This document shows, in pieces, positions 14,516-17,873 of a stretch of DNA of 17,873 nt. The translations under genes were made by a program, and so were the position numbers. Below the pieces are notes generated by a model, which did not search any database, had not been told where the DNA came from, and saw nothing but the letters and a program-made list of their open reading frames with translations. Origin of the DNA: Candidatus Moraniibacteriota bacterium (lineage in GTDB: Bacteria > Patescibacteriota > Minisyncoccia > CAIUEV01 > JAHKAQ01). The stretch is from assembly GCA_014729445.1 (NCBI GenBank), contig WJJX01000136.1, forward strand, positions 1 to 17,873, read 5' to 3'. Position 1 is the stretch's first letter. The number at the start of each line of letters is the position of its first letter.

Positions 14516-14536
14516 TTTTAAATAGATTATAATCTT
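14506..14536. repeat. Perfect 11-bp inverted repeat spanning the first TrmB stop codon
   Basis: AAGATTATAAT (14506-14516) and ATTATAATCTT (14526-14536) are perfect complements with a 9-base centre (TTTAAATAG). The right half contains the self-palindrome AGATTATAATCT (14524-14535), so the site also reads as two direct copies of AGATTATAAT 17 bp apart. The first TrmB stop (14513-14515) lies in the left arm. The site is a candidate operator for the second TrmB gene, or an AT-rich transcript-end hairpin. Confidence 0.55.
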
Positions 14537-14683
14537 ACCTTTTGATCATTCAAATAAGATCCAATATTTCCAGCTGTTTTTCGTATAATCATAGTATACA
14601 TTTAAATATTATTTAATCGATCTAAATTAGTATATAGAAAGATATTCAATAAGTCAAGCTAATTACATAATTAAACAATCAAA

Positions 14684-15427
14684 ATGTTGGAAATAGAAAT
14701 TCAAAAATTAGGTTTAACTGAAAAAGAAGCTAAAGTCTACATCGCTTTACTTCACCTGGGTAAAGCCGTTATTCAAGAGATTGGAAAATCGGCCGGCGTT
14801 AACAGAGTTACAACCTACAACATTATAGACTCCTTAGCAGAAAAAGGATTAATCAAATCCGCAATAGTCGGCAAAAAAACCTATTTTATTGCAGAACACC
14901 CCAAAGAGCTAATCAATTTAATCGGATTGCAAAGAAAAAAATTGGAGAAAAGGAAAAAAGACCTCGCCGAGCACCTTACCCATTTAAAAAAGATCTATAA
15001 AAAATCCAACAACAAACCAACGGTAAAATTTTTTTCAGGAGTGGAAGGACTTCAATCCTATTACGATTACGTTTTAAATATGAAGGGGAACGAATTAATT
15101 AATATTTCCTATCTGGACGCAACCCAAAATTTTTATCCTCAACATAACAAAGAATATGTCCCCAAAAAGGTCAAAAAAAAGATCAACAGCAAGTTAATTT
15201 ATATTTCTCAAAAAGGCAAAAATAAAAATTACGAAAGCAACAAAAGCAAGCTTAGAAAATCTAAATATATCCCCTATGAAGAAATGCCTTTCGAATCGGA
15301 TATCGCCGTATTCGACGATATCACGACTCTCGCCTCATACGGCAAAGAAATAATTTTTGTCTTGATCCAGGATAAAGAAATTTCCAAATCAATGAAAACA
15401 ATGCTTAACTTCATATTTAAAAATTAA
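14684..15427 (+). CDS. TrmB-family transcriptional regulator (second of the pair)
   Basis: This 247-residue paralogue of the first TrmB has the same layout: winged helix at about 1-80 (LTEKEAKVYIALLHLG, IQEIGKSAGVNRVTTYNIIDSLAEKGLIK), a basic helical linker (LEKRKKDLAEHLTHLKKIY) and an effector domain from about 112 (TVKFFSGVEGLQSYYDYVL, FESDIAVFDDITTLASYGKE, FVLIQDKEISKSMKTMLNFIF). The recognition helix differs from the first copy only by Val to Ile, whereas the effector domain is much more diverged. This suggests the two proteins read similar DNA sites but respond to different ligands or partners. The 168-bp leader holds the 11-bp inverted repeat and a TATAAT (14584-14589) without a good -35. 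The GNAT gene begins 4 bp after its stop. Confidence 0.87.
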   Translation: MLEIEIQKLGLTEKEAKVYIALLHLGKAVIQEIGKSAGVNRVTTYNIIDSLAEKGLIKSAIVGKKTYFIAEHPKELINLIGLQRKKLEKRKKDLAEHLTHLKKIYKKSNNKPTVKFFSGVEGLQSYYDYVLNMKGNELINISYLDATQNFYPQHNKEYVPKKVKKKINSKLIYISQKGKNKNYESNKSKLRKSKYIPYEEMPFESDIAVFDDITTLASYGKEIIFVLIQDKEISKSMKTMLNFIFKN

Positions 15428-15431
15428 AAGT

Positions 15432-15899
15432 ATGATTGCCATCGTCCAAGCAAATATTGGAGACATTAATTCCATAATAAACTTCGAGCATAAATTAGGC
15501 AGATACGAACTCCAATTTAACGATAAAGTAAGACCGGATAAAAATATAGAGGACTATTCTAAAAAAGCTTTAAAATATTTAATAGAAGACGAAAAAGGAT
15601 TTATTCTGTTGGCCAAAGAAAAAAATCAGCCGATTGGCTTTATAATTGCTGAAATCTTTAAACATGAAGCTCCATGGGCCAAAGAAAAAAATAAAGGAGT
15701 AATCGGTCTAATGTATATAGAAAAAAAATATAGAAACCAAAAAATCGGAGAAGCATTATTGAAAAAAGCTTTAAAATGGTTTAAAAAAAATAAAGTTAAA
15801 GACATAAGGCTTCACGTCAACGCGAGAAATCTGCAGGCGAGAAAATTTTACCAAAAAATCGGATTTATCGACTACAACATCGAAATGACGCTTAAATAA
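15432..15899 (+). CDS. GNAT-family N-acetyltransferase
   Basis: This 155-residue protein consists of one GNAT domain. Motif A is visible: VIGLMYIEKKYRNQKIGEALL at about 88-108, where RNQKIGEA is the R/Q-x-x-G-x-G/A acetyl-CoA pyrophosphate loop (with Ile-Gly-Glu in place of the fully canonical sequence). Motif B follows: DIRLHVNARNLQARKFYQKIGF, with the conserved N--A--FY---GF pattern. The N-terminal half (QANIGDINSIINFEHKLGRYE, GFILLAKEKNQPIGFIIAEIF) fits the usual strand-helix order. It transfers an acetyl group from acetyl-CoA to an amine; a RimI-like protein, a small molecule or an antibiotic are all possible substrates and cannot be distinguished here. It lies 4 bp after the second TrmB gene and is likely in its operon, so the regulator may control it. 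Confidence 0.85.
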   Translation: MIAIVQANIGDINSIINFEHKLGRYELQFNDKVRPDKNIEDYSKKALKYLIEDEKGFILLAKEKNQPIGFIIAEIFKHEAPWAKEKNKGVIGLMYIEKKYRNQKIGEALLKKALKWFKKNKVKDIRLHVNARNLQARKFYQKIGFIDYNIEMTLK

Positions 15900-15918
15900 T
15901 CAACTAAATTCAAACTTA

Positions 15919-16083
15919 ATGGACAAAAGGAAAAAAAAGAAAACAAAAGTTCAGGAAACGAATCCGCTCTTAGGCTGTTCCAGCTGCGGAAGCTGCAGTA
16001 TGGCATGTCCCGAGATGGATCTGGAAAGTCTCAATCAAAGTTTAAAAGAAGAAAAACAAAAAAAACAAAAAAAAACCAAATAA
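15919..16083 (+). CDS. 54-residue lysine-rich protein with a single [4Fe-4S] ferredoxin motif
   Basis: ATG at 15919 and TAA at 16081-16083 frame a 54-residue protein. Residues 1-10 are almost all Lys/Arg. Residues 19-31 read GCSSCGSCSMACP, a perfect C-x2-C-x2-C-x3-C-P cluster (Cys20, 23, 26, 30; Pro31), which is the classic ligand set for one [4Fe-4S] cluster in bacterial ferredoxins. Residues 32-43 form an acidic helix-like segment, and the tail is again lysine-rich (EEKQKKQKKTK). The second cluster and the beta strands of a full ferredoxin are absent. The motif would not arise easily by chance in such AT-rich DNA, and base use changes there (GGCTGTTCCAGCTGCGGAAG). It starts 20 bp after the GNAT stop and may belong to that operon. 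Alternatives are a zinc-binding peptide or an RNA/DNA-binding Fe-S peptide. Confidence 0.62.
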   Translation: MDKRKKKKTKVQETNPLLGCSSCGSCSMACPEMDLESLNQSLKEEKQKKQKKTK

Positions 16084-16086
16084 AAA

Positions 16087-16099
16087 AAGGTTAAACCTT
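16087..16099. repeat. Near-perfect palindrome AAGGTT-A-AACCTT
   Basis: AAGGTT and AACCTT are perfect complements around a single central A, just after the stop of the Fe-S-motif gene. No T-run follows on the plus strand, so an intrinsic terminator is unlikely. It might be an operator for the promoter at 16117-16145. AGCCTTT (16113-16119) and AAAGGCT (16152-16158) form a second, wider pair around that promoter. Confidence 0.3.
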
Positions 16100-16116
16100 G
16101 ACTTTATCAAAAAGCC

Positions 16117-16145
16117 TTTTCAGATAAGCCAACCTGGCCTATAAT
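16117..16145 (+). promoter_or_regulatory. Candidate promoter of the membrane OB-like gene
   Basis: A perfect TATAAT (16140-16145) is preceded after 17 bp by TTTTCA (16117-16122), which matches the -35 consensus at four of six bases. The predicted start near 16152 leaves about 26 bases before the ATG at 16178. This would separate expression of the OB-like gene from the upstream TrmB/GNAT genes. Confidence 0.45.
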
Positions 16146-16177
16146 ACATCCAAAGGCTAAAAACCTATAAAACAAAA

Positions 16178-16585
16178 ATGTTAAAAGAAAAAATTAATAC
16201 AATCAAGCAGATTCTAAAAGATTGTCATAAGAAAAAATTGAACATGAGTTTGCCTTTATTTCTTGCTGTTACTATGCTCCCGGTCATAACCTTTGCTTAT
16301 TTGTTCTACTTTGTACTTGATAAACCAGACGAACAAACTTATACAAATCCCCTGGAAGAGGAATGGAGCAATCCGCAAAAAGGGCTCTTGGGCGGAACCG
16401 TCACCGAACTAAAATTAAGCAAACTCAAACTTAAAGATTTTCAGGGCAAAGAATGGGATATAGTTTATTCCATGAAAAATATCAGAAATCAAAATGCCAA
16501 AATTATAGAAGGTAATAAGGTCAGAATTACCGGCAAACAACACAAAGAAAACGAATTTATAGCTGTTCAGATTCTTCCCTGGTAA
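16178..16585 (+). CDS. Membrane-anchored OB-like domain protein
   Basis: This 135-residue protein has a basic N-terminus (1-22), one membrane helix at about 24-47 (MSLPLFLAVTMLPVITFAYLFYFV) and a linker with negative charge (DKPDEQTYTNPLEEEW). Residues 70-135 look like a small beta-barrel: GLLGGTVTELKLSKLKLKDFQGKEWDIVY, then KIIEGNKVRITGKQHKENEFIAVQILPW. The pattern G-V--I---L-L-DF-GK-W----, EG--V-I-G, F-A--I-PW is familiar from patescibacterial membrane proteins and resembles an OB-fold (DUF5666/NfeD-like). The function is unknown; such domains often bind nucleic acid, lipids or other proteins. It has its own candidate promoter (16117-16145) and precedes the CsoR-type operator region by 28 bp. 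Confidence 0.72.
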   Translation: MLKEKINTIKQILKDCHKKKLNMSLPLFLAVTMLPVITFAYLFYFVLDKPDEQTYTNPLEEEWSNPQKGLLGGTVTELKLSKLKLKDFQGKEWDIVYSMKNIRNQNAKIIEGNKVRITGKQHKENEFIAVQILPW

Positions 16586-16612
16586 CCACAAACCACAAGC
16601 AGCGAAAATTTA

Positions 16613-16642
16613 TTGACACCCCAAGAGGGTGTATGTTATAAT
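16613..16642 (+). promoter_or_regulatory. Promoter of the CsoR-type repressor/thioredoxin operon
   Basis: TTGACA (16613-16618, six of six consensus matches) and TATAAT (16637-16642, six of six) are 18 bp apart, and TG at 16634-16635 gives an extended -10. Transcription should start near 16649, about 30 bases before the repressor ATG at 16680. This is the strongest promoter in the window, and its spacer carries the operator. Confidence 0.8.
16616..16632. promoter_or_regulatory. CsoR/CstR-type operator overlapping the promoter
   Basis: ACACCC (16616-16621) and GGGTGT (16627-16632) form a perfect 6-bp inverted repeat around CAAGA. G/C-tract dyads of this kind are the known operator type of the CsoR family. 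The site fills the spacer and overlaps the last three bases of the -35, so a bound repressor would block RNA polymerase. It stands out in otherwise AT-rich sequence. Confidence 0.72.
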
Positions 16643-16679
16643 TTTGACAATTCCTTGAATTAAGATTAATCGAAGCAGA

Positions 16680-16922
16680 ATGAAAACAACCGAACAATTA
16701 ATCAACAACGTAATCGGCCAATTGGAGGGGATAAAAAAAATGATTAAAAAAGACCAAGACTGTCTGAAAATCCTCACTCAATTAAAAGCATCCAAATCGG
16801 CTATTGAAAACATTATGACAAAACATATGGAAAAAAACGCCTTAAAATGCATCAATTCCAAAACAAAGCAACAAAATAGAGATGATCTTATAAAATTAAT
16901 CAAGGAACTAGCTAAAAAATAA
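16680..16922 (+). CDS. CsoR/FrmR-family repressor with CstR-like cysteine pair
   Basis: This 80-residue protein is a single four-helix-bundle-type CsoR family domain (old name DUF156). Family features are GQLEGIKKMIKKDQDC (13-28), ILTQLKASKSAIENIM (31-46) and the third helix with TKHMEKNALKC (47-57). The two sensing cysteines are Cys28 and Cys57, 29 residues apart as in CsoR and CstR. In CsoR the third copper ligand is a His four residues before the second cysteine; here that position is Asn53, while the nearest His is His49. Retaining two cysteines without this His is the pattern described for CstR-type sensors, which react with persulfide or sulfide, so copper sensing is less likely. The operator in its own promoter implies autoregulation. 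Thioredoxin follows after 15 bp. Confidence 0.87.
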   Translation: MKTTEQLINNVIGQLEGIKKMIKKDQDCLKILTQLKASKSAIENIMTKHMEKNALKCINSKTKQQNRDDLIKLIKELAKK

Positions 16923-16937
16923 GCATTAAAAAAAATT

Positions 16938-17261
16938 ATGACAAAAAACATTAACGACAAAACTTTTCAAAAAGAGGTTGTCGAACAATCCAAGACAAAA
17001 CCCGTATTAGTAGACTTTTTTGCCGAATGGTGTATGCCCTGCCAAATGCAATCTCCGATTCTGGAAGAAATATCAAGTGAAATGAAGGATCAAGTCGCCA
17101 TCAGAAAAATAAACATCGAGGAATCGAATAAAACCGCCGGCGATTACAAAGTAATGAGTATTCCCACTCTGATTCTTTTCAAAGAAGGCCAACCCAAAGA
17201 AACACTGGTTGGATTACAAGAAAAGCAACAATTGACAAAACTACTGGAAAAATATGCCTAA
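16938..17261 (+). CDS. Thioredoxin with a WCMPC active site
   Basis: This 107-residue protein is a full-length thioredoxin fold. VLVDFFAEWCMPCQMQSPILEEIS carries the active site Cys32-Met-Pro-Cys35, and the cis-proline loop is MSIPTLILF with Pro76. The canonical bacterial thioredoxin has WCGPC; Met in place of Gly is unusual, and the CxxC dipeptide is known to set the redox potential and partner choice. It lacks a signal peptide, so it acts in the cytoplasm. It lies 15 bp after the repressor gene and shares its promoter, so it is likely induced by the same signal. In persulfide-sensing systems, thioredoxins can release sulfide from persulfides, which would fit; this is inference. Confidence 0.9.
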   Translation: MTKNINDKTFQKEVVEQSKTKPVLVDFFAEWCMPCQMQSPILEEISSEMKDQVAIRKINIEESNKTAGDYKVMSIPTLILFKEGQPKETLVGLQEKQQLTKLLEKYA

Positions 17262-17379
17262 AACCTCGACCGCCCAAAGATAAAATTGCTTTATTTTGCT
17301 CATCAGTTAAAATAAGCCCATCTTATCAGTTAACTGAAAATCAAAATTTTGGCCTGACAGAATTTATTAATCAATACAA

Positions 17380-17805
17380 ATGCAATTATTCTTTTTGATC
17401 GAACCCAAAATAAAATATCTGTTCTTTGTTTCCTTTGGTTTCCTCTTATTAACAAATTATTGGCTCTATTCCGATGATCTAAAATCATTTATGCTGTACA
17501 ACCTGGTTTTTTTGATCGTTATCCCCTTGGAATTCTGGATCAGTTATTCTCTTTTTTTTGACAAAGATAGAGAAAAATCAATCATTACAGTCTCCGCCGG
17601 AAACGTCTCAAAAATAATTCTGCTTTTATTACCGGGTTCTATTGCCTTTTTTACGATTAAAATCCCGACCGAAATCATAATCGAATATGTTATTATTAAA
17701 AGCCTGCTTAGAAAAAGAATCCGACATATCGAAACTCTGTTTTTTATAACGATTTTAACCATCCCAATTTTAATCGTAACCAAAATCCTTCAAGCGATAT
17801 TTTAA
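17380..17805 (+). CDS. Hypothetical four-helix membrane protein
   Basis: I do not recognise this 141-residue protein. It has four hydrophobic segments at about 12-30, 36-60, 76-108 (broken by a Pro and charged residues) and 117-141. Loops are short and carry Asp, Lys and Arg clusters (FFDKDREKS at 59-67, LLRKRIRH at 109-116). No signal peptide, CxxC motif or His-rich metal site is present, so it is not a CcdA- or copper-type transporter. The start is an ATG 118 bp after thioredoxin, with no clear terminator between them; it might be a distal gene of the same operon or have its own promoter. Some length of coding sequence may have been lost upstream, since the gap contains an open frame without a start. 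Confidence 0.65.
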   Translation: MQLFFLIEPKIKYLFFVSFGFLLLTNYWLYSDDLKSFMLYNLVFLIVIPLEFWISYSLFFDKDREKSIITVSAGNVSKIILLLLPGSIAFFTIKIPTEIIIEYVIIKSLLRKRIRHIETLFFITILTIPILIVTKILQAIF

Positions 17806-17855
17806 AAAATCCTTATATCCCTTATAATAAAAAACAACAAAAATTAAAAATAATT

Positions 17856-17873
17856 ATGCTGATCGTTTATGCC
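17856..17873 (+). CDS. Start of a gene cut by the window edge
   Basis: An ATG at 17856 opens a frame that runs off the end, reading MLIVYA, with AT-rich sequence before it and the usual spacing after the preceding gene. Six residues cannot identify a family; this start is common in flavodoxin-like NAD(P)H-quinone oxidoreductases, but that is only a hint. Confidence 0.3.

Noticed and set aside
16098..16103. TTGACT as a -35 for the OB-like gene
   Set aside because: It is 36 bp from the TATAAT at 16140, too far for one promoter; the weaker TTTTCA at 16117 has correct spacing.
17262..17399. Open frame after thioredoxin ending with TGA at 17397-17399
   Set aside because: It reads as plausible protein but has no usable start. 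An ATG overlapping the thioredoxin stop (ATGCCTAA) is in another frame and ends after nine codons. It could be a frameshifted remnant, but one sequence cannot show this.

Overview
The window is AT-rich, with lysine- and isoleucine-rich proteins, mostly weak or absent Shine-Dalgarno sequences, short gaps between genes and many small orphan proteins. Several families point to a Patescibacteria (Candidate Phyla Radiation) genome in the broad Parcubacteria area: a DUF5663-like protein, paired TrmB regulators, an ECF sigma factor with a membrane-bound partner, a PP-loop tRNA-thiolase-like enzyme with an NFACT-R-like tail, and a membrane protein ending in an OB-like domain. TGA is used as an ordinary stop (for example at 3073-3075 and 16 bases inside the next gene near 9785), which argues against the UGA-recoding lineages. 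This placement is inferred from gene content only. No rRNA, tRNA, CRISPR array or insertion sequence was found.

Layout. The left end (1-424, +) carries the 3' end of a membrane glycosyltransferase. From 475 to 6784 the genes are on the minus strand: a YbhN-type flippase-like membrane protein, a two-CBS protein with a good promoter of its own, a tightly coupled trio (61-residue membrane protein, 290-residue unknown, membrane-anchored beta-helix protein), a PAS-PAS-GAF sensor without an output domain, and a membrane-anchored lytic transglycosylase. At 6967-8227 (+) a DEDDh exonuclease and a ZIP metal transporter form a two-gene unit. From 8262 to 11409 (-) lie a secreted coiled-coil protein, a probable membrane anti-sigma factor, an ECF sigma factor, the DUF5663-like protein and a cysteine-rich lipoprotein. 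A PP-loop tRNA-modification-type enzyme follows (11622-12554, +), facing a lipoprotein phosphodiester-glycosidase and its overlapping small membrane protein (12557-13574, -). The right end (13766 onward, +) has two tandem TrmB regulators, a GNAT acetyltransferase, a 54-residue protein with a perfect single [4Fe-4S] motif, a membrane OB-like protein, a CsoR/CstR-type repressor with thioredoxin, and a four-helix membrane protein.

How they may work together. The left and centre look like cell-envelope maintenance (glycosyltransferase, flippase-like protein, beta-helix protein, transglycosylase, phosphodiester glycosidase) plus an envelope-stress-type sigma/anti-sigma operon. The right end is the most unusual part. 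A strong promoter at 16613-16642 holds a perfect 6-5-6 inverted repeat of the CsoR-operator type, directly upstream of a CsoR-family repressor whose usual His ligand position is Asn (the two-cysteine, CstR-like pattern) and of a thioredoxin with a non-canonical WCMPC site. Beside them sits a tiny lysine-rich iron-sulfur-type protein that usual length cut-offs would miss. My hypothesis is a compact thiol, persulfide or metal-stress module; this is inference from sequence.
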